Shown: positions 19,632 through 27,849, numbered from the stretch's first letter. The stretch: 64,000 nucleotides of DNA from Xenophilus sp. E41 (GCF_003671765.1 NZ_QPIB01000043.1:186001-250000), one strand, 5' to 3'. Program-made: numbers and translations. The notes: generated from the letters alone by a model not told the origin.

Positions 19632-20241
19632 GGCGTCCGATTCTGCCCCGATCAACCTCACGCATCATTTTCTGATCGCGATGCCGGGGCTGGAAGACCG
19701 CTCCTTCAGCCGCAGCGTCGTCTACCTGTGCGAGCACAGCGAGCGCGGCGCCCTCGGGCTGATCATCAACAAGCCCAGCGACATCAACCTCCGGGGCCTG
19801 TTCGAGAAGGTCGAGCTGCACCTGTCGCGCCCCGACCTCGGCGATGCCCCCGTCTTCCAGGGCGGCCCGGTGCAGACCGAGCGCGGCTTCGTGCTGCACG
19901 AGCCCGTGGTCGCTACCGGCGAGGGTGCCGAAGGCGGTACCGACCACGCGGTCTACGCCTCGACCATGACCATCCCCGGCGGGCTGGAAATGACCACCTC
20001 GAAGGACGTGCTGGAAGCCATGGCGACCGGCTCCGGCCCGCGCAAGGTGCTCGTCACGCTGGGCTATGCGGCCTGGGAAGAAGGCCAGCTCGAATCCGAA
20101 CTGGCCGAGAACAGCTGGCTCACCGTCGGCGCCGACCCGGCCGTGATCTTCGACACGCCGGTCGAGCAGCGCTACGACAAGGCCCTGGCGCTGCTGGGGC
20201 TGGAGGCGTGGAAGCTCTCGCCCGAGGCGGGGCACGCATGA
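19630..20241 (+). CDS. yqgE: YqgE/AlgH family protein (UPF0301)
   Basis: A 203-residue protein with the family signature LTHHFLIAMPGLEDRSFSRS at the N-terminus, then LGLIINKPSDI, VFQGGPVQTERGFVLH and FVTLGYAAW-type VTLGYAAWEEGQLE. The biochemical role of YqgE is unknown; it is almost always followed by ruvX (yqgF), as here (10-base gap). An upstream in-frame extension to 19603 exists but would overlap phr; the conserved N-terminus supports 19630. Confidence 0.93.
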   Translation: MASDSAPINLTHHFLIAMPGLEDRSFSRSVVYLCEHSERGALGLIINKPSDINLRGLFEKVELHLSRPDLGDAPVFQGGPVQTERGFVLHEPVVATGEGAEGGTDHAVYASTMTIPGGLEMTTSKDVLEAMATGSGPRKVLVTLGYAAWEEGQLESELAENSWLTVGADPAVIFDTPVEQRYDKALALLGLEAWKLSPEAGHA

Positions 20242-20251
20242 GCCTGGCACT

Positions 20252-20683
20252 GTGAGTGTTTTGGCCATGCCCGATGCCGCCCACCCCGCCGTTCCTCCTC
20301 ATTTCCAGAGCTTTCTCGCTTTCGATTTCGGCCAGAAGCGCACCGGCGTCGCCAGCGGCAACCGACTGCTGAAGACCGCCACCCCGCAGGGCACGATCGC
20401 CGCACAGGGGGATGCGCGCTTCGCGCAGATCGAGGCCCGGGTGCGCGAGTGGCAGCCCGACGCGCTGGTGGTGGGCGTCCCTTACCACCCCGACGGCGCC
20501 GCACACGACAACACGCGCGCCGCGCAGCGTTTCGCGCGCCAGCTGCATGGGCGCCTCAGGCTGCCGGTGTACGAGGTCGATGAGCGCTACAGCACCACCG
20601 AGGCCCTGGCCGCCGGCGCCCGCGACGCCGATGCCGCCAGCGCCTGCATCATCCTTGAACAATTCCTGAGGACCCTCCCGTGA
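20252..20683 (+). CDS. ruvX: Putative Holliday junction resolvase RuvX (YqgF)
   Basis: A 143-residue RNase H-fold protein with the catalytic region FLAFDFGQKRTGVASG, then LVVGVPYHPDG and VDERYSTTEA, all typical of YqgF/RuvX. E. coli YqgF processes the 5' end of pre-16S rRNA and has also been described as a resolvase. The frame opens at GTG 20252; an ATG at 20267 (MPDAAHPAVPP) is an equally possible start, since the family usually begins close to the FDFG motif. Second gene of the yqgE-ruvX-pyrR-pyrB group. Confidence 0.92.
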   Translation: MSVLAMPDAAHPAVPPHFQSFLAFDFGQKRTGVASGNRLLKTATPQGTIAAQGDARFAQIEARVREWQPDALVVGVPYHPDGAAHDNTRAAQRFARQLHGRLRLPVYEVDERYSTTEALAAGARDADAASACIILEQFLRTLP

Positions 20684-20686
20684 GAC

Positions 20687-20762
20687 ATCACACCCACGCC
20701 CACTGCTTTGCGTGGTCGCAGCCCCTCGAGGGGCTGCGCCTTCACCCCGGGGCGGCCCGGCG
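20687..20762 (+). repeat. GCCCC-hairpin intergenic repeat, copy a (ruvX-pyrR)
   Basis: A 76-base gap filled by two hairpins: CCACGC...GCGTGG, then a perfect palindrome with 11-base arms (CGCAGCCCCTC/GAGGGGCTGCG, 20717-20738). CCCCGGGGCGGCCCGGCG then runs up to the pyrR ATG. It is a diverged copy of the repeat at 21267-21348 and 49980-50068, lacking their terminal Shine-Dalgarno stem. Confidence 0.65.
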
Positions 20763-21266
20763 ATGAAAGCGCCTGCGATGCCCGAAGCCGAAGCGCTCTA
20801 TGCCGAGCTGCTCGCCGGCGTGAAGACGCTGCTGCGTGCCGACACCAAGCTGGTCGGCATCACCTCCGGCGGTGCCTGGCTGGTGGAGCGCCTGCACAAG
20901 GACCTGGGCCTGCCGGGCTCGCCGGGCGTGATCTCCTCGGCCATGCACCGCGACGACTTCGCCCAGCGCGGCATGACGGCCAGTGCCCAGACCACGCTGC
21001 CCTTCGAGATCGACGGCGCCGACGTGCTCCTGCTCGACGACGTGCTCTACACCGGCCGCACCATCCGCGCGGTGCTCAACGAGCTGTTCGACTTCGGCCG
21101 CCCCGCCTGCGTGCGCCTGGCGGTGATGGTCGACCGCGGGGGCCGGCAACTGCCCGTGGCGGCCGATTTCGCCGCCGCGCGCTTCACGCTGCCCGACACG
21201 CAGTTGCTGGCCCTGGCGCGCGAAGAGGACGGCCGTCTGCGCTTCCACGTCGAGGAGACGCCATGA
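20763..21266 (+). CDS. pyrR: Bifunctional pyrimidine regulator PyrR / uracil phosphoribosyltransferase
   Basis: A 167-residue phosphoribosyltransferase-fold protein. The PRPP-binding motif is clear in [36 protein letters not shown] and [15 protein letters not shown] are also typical. In Gram-positive bacteria PyrR binds pyr mRNA to attenuate transcription; in proteobacteria its regulatory role is less established and it may act mainly as an uracil phosphoribosyltransferase or a local regulator. It directly precedes pyrB, with repeat hairpins on both sides that could serve as RNA targets (inference). Start taken at ATG 20763; the frame is open upstream through the repeat. Confidence 0.9.
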   Translation: MKAPAMPEAEALYAELLAGVKTLLRADTKLVGITSGGAWLVERLHKDLGLPGSPGVISSAMHRDDFAQRGMTASAQTTLPFEIDGADVLLLDDVLYTGRTIRAVLNELFDFGRPACVRLAVMVDRGGRQLPVAADFAAARFTLPDTQLLALAREEDGRLRFHVEETP

Positions 21267-21348
21267 ACCCCCGCGCTCATCACTGCGTGTGTTCGCTGCC
21301 CCTCATGGGGGCGCAGGCCGCCGTCGGGGCGGCGCGTCGGGAGGCCTG
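21267..21348 (+). repeat. GCCCC-hairpin repeat with Shine-Dalgarno stem, copy b (pyrR-pyrB)
   Basis: The whole 82-base gap is a copy of this repeat. The GCCCC...GGGGC hairpin is followed by a segment that can fold two ways: CAGGCC (21314-21319) with GGCCTG at the pyrB start, covering GGGAGG, or the local GCCGCC...GGCGGC hairpin, leaving GGGAGG free. The last bases GGGAGGCCTG are the ribosome binding site of pyrB. The aligned copy at 49980-50068 keeps both pairings with different bases. Confidence 0.75.
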
Positions 21349-22311
21349 ATGCTCTACAAGCGCAACCCCCAGCTCAACAAGAACGGCGAGCTCATCCACC
21401 TGCTGTCCATCGAAGGGCTGCCGAAGTCGATCCTCACGCACATCCTCGACACGGCCGCCAACTTCGTGAGCGTGAGCGACCGCGAGGTCAAGAAGGTGCC
21501 GCTGCTGCGCGGCAAGAGCGTGTTCAACCTCTTCTTCGAGAACAGCACGCGCACGCGCACCACCTTCGAGATCGCGGCCAAGCGCCTGTCGGCCGACGTC
21601 ATCAACCTGGACATCGCGCGCTCCTCGGCCAGCAAGGGCGAATCGCTGCTCGACACGATCGCCAACCTGAGCGCGATGGCGGCCGACCTCTTCGTGGTGC
21701 GGCACAGCGAATCGGGTGCGCCCTACCTGATCGCGCAGCACGTGGCGCCGCACGTGCATGTCATCAACGCCGGCGACGGGCGCCATGCGCACCCCACGCA
21801 GGGGCTGCTCGACATGTACACCATCCGCCACTACAAGAAGGACTTCAGCAACCTCACGGTGGCGATCGTGGGCGACGTGCTGCATTCCCGCGTGGCCCGC
21901 TCCGACATCCATGCGCTCACCACGCTGGGCGCCGCAGAGGTGCGCGTGGTGGGCCCGCGAACGCTGGTGCCCGGCGACCTGGCGCCCATGGGCGTGAAGG
22001 TCTTCCACTCGCTCGAAGAAGGCATTCGGGATTGCGACGTGGTCATCATGCTGCGCTTGCAGAACGAGCGCATGAGCGGCGCGCTGCTGCCCTCGAGCCA
22101 GGAATACTTCAAGACCTACGGCCTCACGCCCGAGAAGCTGCAGCTGGCCAGGCCCGACGCGATCGTGATGCACCCCGGCCCCATCAACCGCGGCGTGGAG
22201 ATCGCGTCCGAGGTGGTCGACGGCAAGCAGAGCGTCATCCTGCCGCAGGTGACCTTCGGCATCGCGTGCCGGATGGCCGTGATGAGCATCGTCGCCGGCA
22301 ACGAGGCGTGA
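21349..22311 (+). CDS. pyrB: Aspartate carbamoyltransferase catalytic subunit
   Basis: A 320-residue enzyme joining carbamoyl phosphate and aspartate, the committed step of pyrimidine synthesis. Motifs: carbamoyl-phosphate loop [12 protein letters not shown], the [12 protein letters not shown] loop, [12 protein letters not shown], and MMLRLQNER-type [10 protein letters not shown]. Start taken at ATG 21349, preceded by GGGAGG; the open frame upstream translates the repeat and is not credible. It is followed by a catalytically dead dihydroorotase homologue, the arrangement in which ATCase forms a dodecamer with PyrC'. Also note the inverted-repeat element inserted after its stop. Confidence 0.96.
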   Translation: MLYKRNPQLNKNGELIHLLSIEGLPKSILTHILDTAANFVSVSDREVKKVPLLRGKSVFNLFFENSTRTRTTFEIAAKRLSADVINLDIARSSASKGESLLDTIANLSAMAADLFVVRHSESGAPYLIAQHVAPHVHVINAGDGRHAHPTQGLLDMYTIRHYKKDFSNLTVAIVGDVLHSRVARSDIHALTTLGAAEVRVVGPRTLVPGDLAPMGVKVFHSLEEGIRDCDVVIMLRLQNERMSGALLPSSQEYFKTYGLTPEKLQLARPDAIVMHPGPINRGVEIASEVVDGKQSVILPQVTFGIACRMAVMSIVAGNEA

Positions 22312-22324
22312 GCATGAACGGCAG

Positions 22325-22446
22325 AACCTCCATACGCGAAGTTCGCGAAAGTGACGCGAAGGTCGCGAAGAAAGCCTTTCCGAAGACTTCCGGATTTGTT
22401 TCGCGTCCTTCGCGTGGTTTTAGCGTCCTTCGCGTACGGATGTCCG
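22325..22446. repeat. TTCGCG-type terminal-inverted-repeat element, copy 2
   Basis: The right end TTCGCGTACGGATGTCCG is the exact reverse complement of the left end of copies 1 and 3 (CGGACATCCGTACGCGAA). The left end here has drifted (ACCTCCATACGCGAA). The interior again carries TCGCGAAAGTGACGCGAAGG and TTCGCGTCCTTCGCG blocks. It separates pyrB from the pyrX gene and stops 16 bases before the pyrX ATG. Confidence 0.85.
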
Positions 22447-22462
22447 ATTTCAGCATTGCTCC

Positions 22463-23740
22463 ATGAACATCCTCATCACCAATGGCCGCGTCATCGATCC
22501 CGCTTCGGGTTTCGATGAAAAAGTGCCTGTCGCGCTTGCTGGCGGGGCGGTGGCAGCTATCAAGAACATAGCAACCGACTTCCGGCCGGAGCGCACCATC
22601 GATGCGGCCGGCTGCCTGGTGCTGCCCGGCCTGGTCGACCTCGCGGCGCGGCTGCGTGAACCGGGCTACGAACACGAGGGCATGCTCGAGAGCGAAATGT
22701 CCGCCGCGGTGGCCGGCGGTGTCACAAGCCTCGTGTGCCCGCCTGACACCGACCCCGTGCTCGACGAGCCGGGCCTGGTGGAGATGCTCAAGTTCCGCGC
22801 CGAGAAGCTGCAGCGCGCGCGCCTGTTTCCGCAGGGCGCCCTGACGCGCGGCCTGAAGGGCGAGGTGCTGACCGAGATGGCCGAGCTGTCGGAGGCCGGC
22901 TGCATCGGCTTCGGCCAGGCCGAGGTGCCGCTGACCAACACGCAGGTGCTGCAGCGCGCCATGCAGTACGCCAGCACCTTCGGCTACACCGTCTGGCTGC
23001 GCCCGCAGGACCGCGACCTGGGCAAGGGCGTGGCCGCGAGCGGCGCACTGGCGACGCGGCTCGGGCTGTCGGGCGTGCCCGTGGCGGCCGAGACGATCGC
23101 GCTCTTCACCATCTTCGAGCTGATGAAGTCCACCGGTGCGCGCGTGCACCTGTGCCGCCTCTCGAGCGCCGCCGGCGTGCAGCTGGTGCGCGAAGCCAAG
23201 GCCGCCGGCCTGCCGGTGAGCTGCGACGTCAGCATCAATTCGCTGCACCTGGCCGACACCGACATCGGCTACTTCGACAGCCGCGCCCGGCTGTCGCCGC
23301 CGCTGCGCCAGCAGCGCGACCGCGATGCGCTCTCGGCCGCGCTGGCCGACGGCACCATCGACGCCCTGGTGTCCGACCACACGCCGGTCGAGGCCGATGC
23401 CAAGACCCTGCCTTTCGCCGAGAGCGAGCCGGGCGCCACCGGCCTGGAGCTGCTGCTGCCGCTGGCGCTGCAGTGGGGCGAGCAGAGCGGCGCGGGCATC
23501 CGCCGCGCCATCGAGGTCGTCACCTCGGCACCTGCGCGCCTGCTGGGTGGGGCGGCGGCCGGCACGCTGGCGGTGGGTGCGCCCGCCGACATCGCCGTCG
23601 TCGCGGCCGACGACGAATGGCAGGTGCTGCCCGAGGCCCTGCGCAGCCAGGGCAAGTACACGCCCTTTGCTGGCTACGCGATGCGCGGGCGCGTGCGCGC
23701 CACGCTGGTGGGCGGGCAACTGGTGCACGAAGCCGGCTGA
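22463..23740 (+). CDS. pyrX: Non-catalytic dihydroorotase-like protein (PyrC' / PyrX)
   Basis: A 425-residue amidohydrolase-fold protein of the class I dihydroorotase type (MNILITNGRVIDPASGFDE, VLPGLVDL, GVTSLVCPPDTDPVLD, SDHTPVEADAK). The metal-binding His-x-His that should follow Asp59 is replaced: the sequence reads DLAARLREPG where active enzymes have DxHxHLRxPG, so residues 61 and 63 are Ala and Arg. It is therefore expected to be inactive and to serve as a structural partner of PyrB, as known for Pseudomonas PyrC'. A catalytic pyrC should be elsewhere. Codons for AAIKNIAT coincide with a piece matching the AGCTAT repeat. Confidence 0.9.
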   Translation: MNILITNGRVIDPASGFDEKVPVALAGGAVAAIKNIATDFRPERTIDAAGCLVLPGLVDLAARLREPGYEHEGMLESEMSAAVAGGVTSLVCPPDTDPVLDEPGLVEMLKFRAEKLQRARLFPQGALTRGLKGEVLTEMAELSEAGCIGFGQAEVPLTNTQVLQRAMQYASTFGYTVWLRPQDRDLGKGVAASGALATRLGLSGVPVAAETIALFTIFELMKSTGARVHLCRLSSAAGVQLVREAKAAGLPVSCDVSINSLHLADTDIGYFDSRARLSPPLRQQRDRDALSAALADGTIDALVSDHTPVEADAKTLPFAESEPGATGLELLLPLALQWGEQSGAGIRRAIEVVTSAPARLLGGAAAGTLAVGAPADIAVVAADDEWQVLPEALRSQGKYTPFAGYAMRGRVRATLVGGQLVHEAG

Positions 23741-23766
23741 ACCCCTTCTTCTCTGCGCACCCACCC

Positions 23767-24534
23767 ATGCGATTCCTCCGCGCCCTGGGCAAGCTGCTGC
23801 GCGCCATCGCGCATGCACTGCGTGGCTGGTGGATCATCCGCACCCGCTTCGAGATGCTCGACGACGCGCACCGCGCTGCGCACGTCGAGCGCTGGGCGCG
23901 GCGCATGCTCGACGTGCTGGGCATCGAACTCGTGGTGCAGGGCACACCGCCCGCGGGGCCTGCGGGCGGGCCGGTGCTGCTGATCTCCAACCACATCTCC
24001 TGGCTCGACATCGTCACCCTGCATGCGGCGCGGCATGTGCGCTTCGTCTCCAAGGCGGCGGTGAAGCACTGGCCGCTGATCGGTACGCTGTCCACCGGGT
24101 CCGGCACGCTCTACATCGAGCGCGAGAAGCGACGCGATGCGCTGCGCGTGGTGCACCACATGACCGAGGCCCTGCGCAATGGCGACCGCATCGCGGTCTT
24201 CCCCGAAGGCACGACGAGCGATGGCCGCGTGCTGCTGCCCTTCCATGCCAACCTGCTGCAGGCCGCCATCTCGGCCAACGTGTCCGTGCAGCCAGCGGCG
24301 CTGCGCTTCGTCGACAAGGCGACCGGCCAGCCGAGCTACGCGCCGCGCTACATCGACGACGACACCCTGCTCAGCTCGCTCTGGCGCACGCTGAGCGCGC
24401 CACCCCTTCAGGCCATCGTGCGCTTCGGCGCGCCGCAGGACCCGCACGGCCGCGACCGCCGGCATTGGGCCCAATCGCTGCATGCCGACGTGCTGGCCTT
24501 GCGCGAAGGCGGTGGGGTGCTATCGAAAGAGTAG
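23767..24534 (+). CDS. plsC: Lysophospholipid (1-acylglycerol-3-phosphate) acyltransferase
   Basis: A 255-residue membrane-associated acyltransferase with the catalytic NHxxxxD box (SNHISWLDIVTL), the acceptor-binding FPEGTTSDG motif and an N-terminal amphipathic/hydrophobic stretch (LRALGKLLRAIAHALRGWWI). It transfers an acyl chain to lysophosphatidate or a related acceptor. Start taken at ATG 23767, 26 bases after pyrX; the open frame upstream is a shadow of pyrX. The final codons GCTATCGAAAGAGTAG resemble the end of an AGCTAT repeat. The gene closes the conserved core just before tRNA-Arg. The exact substrate is not certain, so the symbol is by family. Confidence 0.85.
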   Translation: MRFLRALGKLLRAIAHALRGWWIIRTRFEMLDDAHRAAHVERWARRMLDVLGIELVVQGTPPAGPAGGPVLLISNHISWLDIVTLHAARHVRFVSKAAVKHWPLIGTLSTGSGTLYIEREKRRDALRVVHHMTEALRNGDRIAVFPEGTTSDGRVLLPFHANLLQAAISANVSVQPAALRFVDKATGQPSYAPRYIDDDTLLSSLWRTLSAPPLQAIVRFGAPQDPHGRDRRHWAQSLHADVLALREGGGVLSKE

Positions 24535-24610
24535 CGGCTTGGCTTGGCTGCGAGCGCCGCGCAGCCACCTGGGAACGCCAGGCACGCGGTAGGTTAAAGT
24601 CGCCGCGCCC

Positions 24611-24685
24611 GTCTCCGTAGTTCAATGGATAGAACGGCCCCCTCCTAAGGGGCAGATACAGGTTCGATTCCTGTCGGGGGCACCA
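24611..24685 (+). tRNA. tRNA-Arg (anticodon CCU)
   Basis: A 75-base cloverleaf with encoded CCA. Acceptor stem GTCTCCG pairs with CGGGGGC (two GU pairs). The anticodon stem GCCCC/GGGGC encloses the loop CTCCTAA with anticodon CCT at 24644-24646, and the T arm is ACAGGTTCGATTCCTGT. Minor Arg tRNA genes are frequent integration sites for tyrosine-recombinase elements, which fits the phage remnants immediately downstream. Confidence 0.96.
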
Positions 24686-24691
24686 TTTGAG

Positions 24692-24730
24692 AGTCCGGAC
24701 TGGTCCGAAACCGTCCGGGCTCTTTCTCTT
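24692..24730 (+). terminator. Intrinsic terminator of tRNA-Arg
   Basis: AGTCCGGAC (24692-24700) pairs over nine positions (one GU) with GTCCGGGCT (24713-24721), with a 12-base loop, followed by CTTTCTCTTTCC. It lies seven bases after the tRNA CCA end. Confidence 0.75.
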
Positions 24731-24876
24731 TCCCCTCTGTGAAGGCCGCACTTTGCTCCGTATGCGTCCGGGCAAGTCTACATGCAGCCGACGGTGCGAG
24801 GGGGTAGTTTGGGGGCGGCAAGGCCGAGACCTGGAAGCTCATCAAGCTCGCTTGAATGGAGGTTCGCGGTCCGTAA

Positions 24877-25219
24877 CTACACCGCGAACCCCGATGGCAG
24901 GTACTGCTGGGCCTGCACGTCGCTGAGCATCAGCTCGGTGAAGGTGCCGGCAGTGAGCGTGGCGGTGGCCACCCGGTACGCCACGCGCACATAGCGACGC
25001 AGGCCAGCGGGCAGGCGGGCAGGCGGGCAGGCGCGAGCGCACCAGGATCTTGGAGGCGGTCATCGCGGCCAGGGCCATGACAGCCGTCAGAGCCTGCACG
25101 TCTGCCCAGCTCGAGTTGTCCGCCGAGTCCTGCAGCACCAGCTGCCAAGGTTTGACCCAGTTGGGAGCAGCATCTCTTAAATCATCTCCGGCCTGTGGTG
25201 CTCCATCACCCGGCGCTAC
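24877..25219 (-). pseudogene. Broken phage structural gene (Bbp16-like capsid cement protein, tentative)
   Basis: Read leftward, an open frame without a start gives GDDLRDAAPNWVK, LVLQDSADNSSWADVQ and ASKILVRSRLP. It then shifts into the frame giving GLRRYVRVAYRVATATLTAG, FTELMLSDVQAQQYLPSGFAV and a stop. The pattern (tolerant 'SADN..W.DVQ' followed by 'RYxRVxY', a TAGTFT segment and a C-terminal SGFAV) resembles phage capsid-cement proteins of the Bbp16 type; I hold this identity only moderately. The gene is broken by a missing 5' end (in-frame TGA at about 25220) and by extra copies of an 8-bp unit at 25007-25030 that shift the frame. Confidence 0.5.
25007..25030. repeat. Tandem 8-bp repeat (GCGGGCAG x3) inside the phage pseudogene
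   Basis: Three perfect head-to-tail copies of GCGGGCAG. Removing two of them (16 bases) restores a single continuous reading frame through the pseudogene (coding SRLPAGLRR on the minus strand), so the array is the direct cause of the frameshift. Confidence 0.85.
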
Positions 25220-25372
25220 TCACATCACTGCACCATGAACCTGCTTGCCCCTTACTGCGGGCGTGAGCGCTCTGCACCGGATGCTCTGGCGAAAAGCGCT
25301 CGCCTGGGATAGTTGGGCATGATCCTCGATACTAGCGATGAAGCTGGCTGCCGCTTGTAGCCGCCCATCGGC

Positions 25373-26368
25373 ATGACACACAACAACAACTTCGACGCGA
25401 TCCGCCTCATCGCTGCTTTGACCGTACTGATAAGCCACCAATTCCCCCTGACAGGACGCACGGAGCCGATGGCTCTTGATCCCTACCGCTTCGGGACGGT
25501 CGGGGTGGTGGCGTTCTTCTCGATCAGCGGCTATTTGGTGATGACCAGCTGGGCGCGAGATCCTCGAATTGTTGCCTTCGCGGTCAAGCGCTTGCTGAGA
25601 CTATGGCCGGGCCTGGCTGTCGTGACATTGGTGCTCACAGTCCTGGCCATTTGCTTTCAGCCTCATCGCTGGTCGGAGGCGATGGAGTTTCTGCGCATGA
25701 ACTTGGTCTTCGTGCAGCGCGGCGGCAACTACTTCCAGGCGAACCCGATCGCGATCCTCAACGGCCCGACCTGGACGATCCCAATTGAGGCGTTCTGCTA
25801 CTTCGCGCTGGTGATCGCGGCGCTGATGTTTCGCAGGGCGCTACCCCTTGCACTGATTGCCTTTGTCGTGCTCGTAGGGAACTACGCGCGTAGCGTCTCC
25901 GATGCGTCACTGATCGAAAAGGCTCAAGCCATGGGCCATCCAACATTTGCGCCATGGCTCATCGCAATTTTTATGTTTGGAGCCTTGCTCAGCCTCTGGC
26001 CTCGCCTTCAACGTCCGTGGCCGATCTTCGTAGCTATTGGCCTAGCAGCGCTCTGGGCCGGGCACAGCTCGCTCGCCTTGCTGATCGCCGCACCACCACT
26101 GCTGATCTGGGTGGGACAGAGGTCGTGGCCTATTTTCCAGCAGGCAGGGCGCTTCGGTGACTTCTCCTACGGCATCTACTTGTGGGCATGGCCTGTCCAG
26201 CAGTCGGTGGTGGCACTGATCGGGAAGGATGCCCCAATCGCTGCGCACCTTTTCCTGTCGATCTCCATCACGGTCGCACTTGCCGCGATCTCCTGGCACA
26301 TGGTCGAGAAGATCGCACTGATGCAAAAGGATCAAGTGAGACGACCGCCCGAGTCCCAGCGTGGATGA
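25373..26368 (+). CDS. Membrane acyltransferase 3 family protein (OafA/YrhL type)
   Basis: A 331-residue polytopic membrane protein with about ten hydrophobic segments. It has the family N-terminus NNFDAIRLIAALTVLISHQF, with the conserved RLIAA and catalytic-type His, then FFSISGYLVMTSW, FAVKRLLRLWPGL, GPTWTIPIEAFCYF and, near the end, FGDFSYGIYLWAWPVQQ. Such enzymes O-acetylate surface polysaccharides. It is intact and transcribed opposite to the surrounding phage remnants. Base composition is lower in GC than the chromosome core, which suggests acquisition, possibly as a phage-encoded modifier of surface sugars (inference). Confidence 0.85.
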   Translation: MTHNNNFDAIRLIAALTVLISHQFPLTGRTEPMALDPYRFGTVGVVAFFSISGYLVMTSWARDPRIVAFAVKRLLRLWPGLAVVTLVLTVLAICFQPHRWSEAMEFLRMNLVFVQRGGNYFQANPIAILNGPTWTIPIEAFCYFALVIAALMFRRALPLALIAFVVLVGNYARSVSDASLIEKAQAMGHPTFAPWLIAIFMFGALLSLWPRLQRPWPIFVAIGLAALWAGHSSLALLIAAPPLLIWVGQRSWPIFQQAGRFGDFSYGIYLWAWPVQQSVVALIGKDAPIAAHLFLSISITVALAAISWHMVEKIALMQKDQVRRPPESQRG

Positions 26369-26405
26369 AGATGCATTTCGCGGCTCGTGCTACTGCGCTT
26401 CCTGC

Positions 26406-27462
26406 TCATCCCTTCCCGTTGGTCTGATAGTTGACCCGTACAGTGATCGCGCCGGGATTGGGGCGCACCGAAAACGCGATGTTTCCAATGCCTGAGCTCG
26501 CCTGGTTGGCGATAAACGCCGCGGTGGGGGACGCCGCGGGGTCGCCGTTGGAGATGGTCGGGTAGTGCGTGCCAGCGAAATTCTTTGGCAGAGTGACGGA
26601 GCCGTCGCCGCTAGCGTTCAGCGACACCACCGCGGAGCCCCATTGGCGCATATCGCCCAGCTCGTCAGTGGCCCAGAACTGGCCGGCAGTGCTGCCGTTG
26701 TCCCGAACCCGGTTGCTGGTGCCCTGGTTGAGGTATGGCGTCAGCGTGTCGTTGAACGTATTCGCGCCCACCGTGCAGTTCGTGGCGCCGGAGGTGAGCC
26801 ACACGCCGGTCCCGGTGCCGCTGCTCAGCCCATTGGCGCGGCGGGTCACGTTGTTGGCGGTCAGCCCACGATCGCCCGAGCTCACAACGATGACGTTCAT
26901 GCCCACCGCCGCGTTCAGGTTCTCGAAGATGTTGTGTTGAATGCTGAAGTAGTTGGCTGAGCTCACCACGTTGACGCCAGTGCCGATGCCGCCGCCGAGC
27001 TGCTTGTAGATCAGGTTCCCGTGCACGAGAACTTCAGCCATGCGGCTGATGGTCACGCCGGTGCGGCTGGCGTTGAAATGGTTGTCGAGAATCGAGGCGT
27101 GGGGATAGTTCGAAGGCCCGTCGACCACGCAGCCGTCGTTCGTGGCAATCACCTGGTTACCGCGGATCAGCGCGCCCTCGAAGTCGTAGCGCGAACGCCC
27201 GTCTTCGCGCAAGCAATGAAGCAGTTGGTGATCGTGATCGCGCAGGCGTGAGGTGAGGCGGTGCCGACGTACTCGACCCCGATCGTGGAGTCGTAAATCG
27301 GTTCACCGCTACCGCTGATCTTGCCGAGGAAGGCCACGGAGTCCACGACGCAGTTCGTCACGTTCAGGAGCTCGAGGCCCTTGTTCCAGCCCATGGCGAA
27401 CGCGCCGCCCGATCCTCCCCGGATCATCAGATCCCGAACGATCACCATGCCGGTCAAGAACC
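26406..27462 (-). pseudogene. Frameshifted, 5'-truncated parallel beta-helix protein (tailspike-like)
   Basis: Two overlapping leftward frames form one protein. The upstream part (VIVRDLMIRGG, NKGLELLNVTNCVVDSVAF, ITITNCFIACAKTG) runs out of frame near 27190-27230; the rest continues with DFEGALIRGNQVIATNDG, HASILDNHFNASRTGVTI, NIFENLNAAVG and ANNVTRRANG. The repeated 'xIxxNxF/IxGN' pattern marks a right-handed parallel beta-helix such as pectate-lyase-like or phage tailspike proteins. The 5' end is missing: at about 27460 the sequence switches abruptly to an unrelated gene on the other strand. The C-terminal end (VRVNYQTNGKG) looks complete. Confidence 0.7.
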
Positions 27463-27825
27463 ACAAAGAAGGTCTTCGACGCCTATTCTTCGACCGATGG
27501 AGAGTACGGTTTCAACAAGACTGTTATCCCGATCGACCTGGCTCAATATGGCGCGGACTCACTTGTCTCGCGTTCTCAAGCCAAGCGGGTGCTGGATCGT
27601 GCGGACAAGTTCGAGCTTGTCGTCTTTGACTTTAAGAACGTGGAGAGTGTTGGCCAAGCGTTCGCTGATCAGATTTTCAGGGTCTACGCGGCCGATCACC
27701 CCGACATTCAGCTCTCCCCGATCAACATGAATGTTGAGGTTCGCCGGACGGTGAATAGAGCGCTCGCCGCGAAGGACGGTCTGGGGCATGCCAACATGGC
27801 TGCCTCTGACGTTACTCAAGGGTAG
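27463..27825 (+). pseudogene. Truncated DUF4325 (STAS-like alternating domain) gene
   Basis: An open frame without a start codon encodes KKVFDAYSSTDGEYGFN, then VIPIDLAQYGADSLVSRSQA, VFDFKNVESVGQAFADQIF and NMNVEVRRTVNRAL, ending at TAG 27823-27825. This matches the DUF4325/STAS-like domain. The N-terminal portion is missing at the junction with the beta-helix pseudogene. Full-length members often carry an N-terminal helix-turn-helix domain, and their function is unknown. The nearest GTG (27589) would give only a 78-residue fragment. Confidence 0.65.
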
Positions 27826-27849
27826 TCTTGAGGAACGCATCCAGCTTTC

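Noticed and set aside
25007-25030. Short tandem array as a CRISPR
   Set aside because: Unit is only 8 bp with no spacers and no cas genes; no CRISPR array was found anywhere in the window.
27167-27466. Separate 99-residue gene ahead of the beta-helix protein
   Set aside because: Its only start is a TTG at the recombination junction and its sequence continues the beta-helix repeats in another frame; it is part of the same frameshifted gene.
27589-27825. Intact 78-residue STAS-like protein starting at GTG 27589
   Set aside because: Conserved DUF4325 residues continue upstream of that GTG without any start codon, showing a truncated gene.
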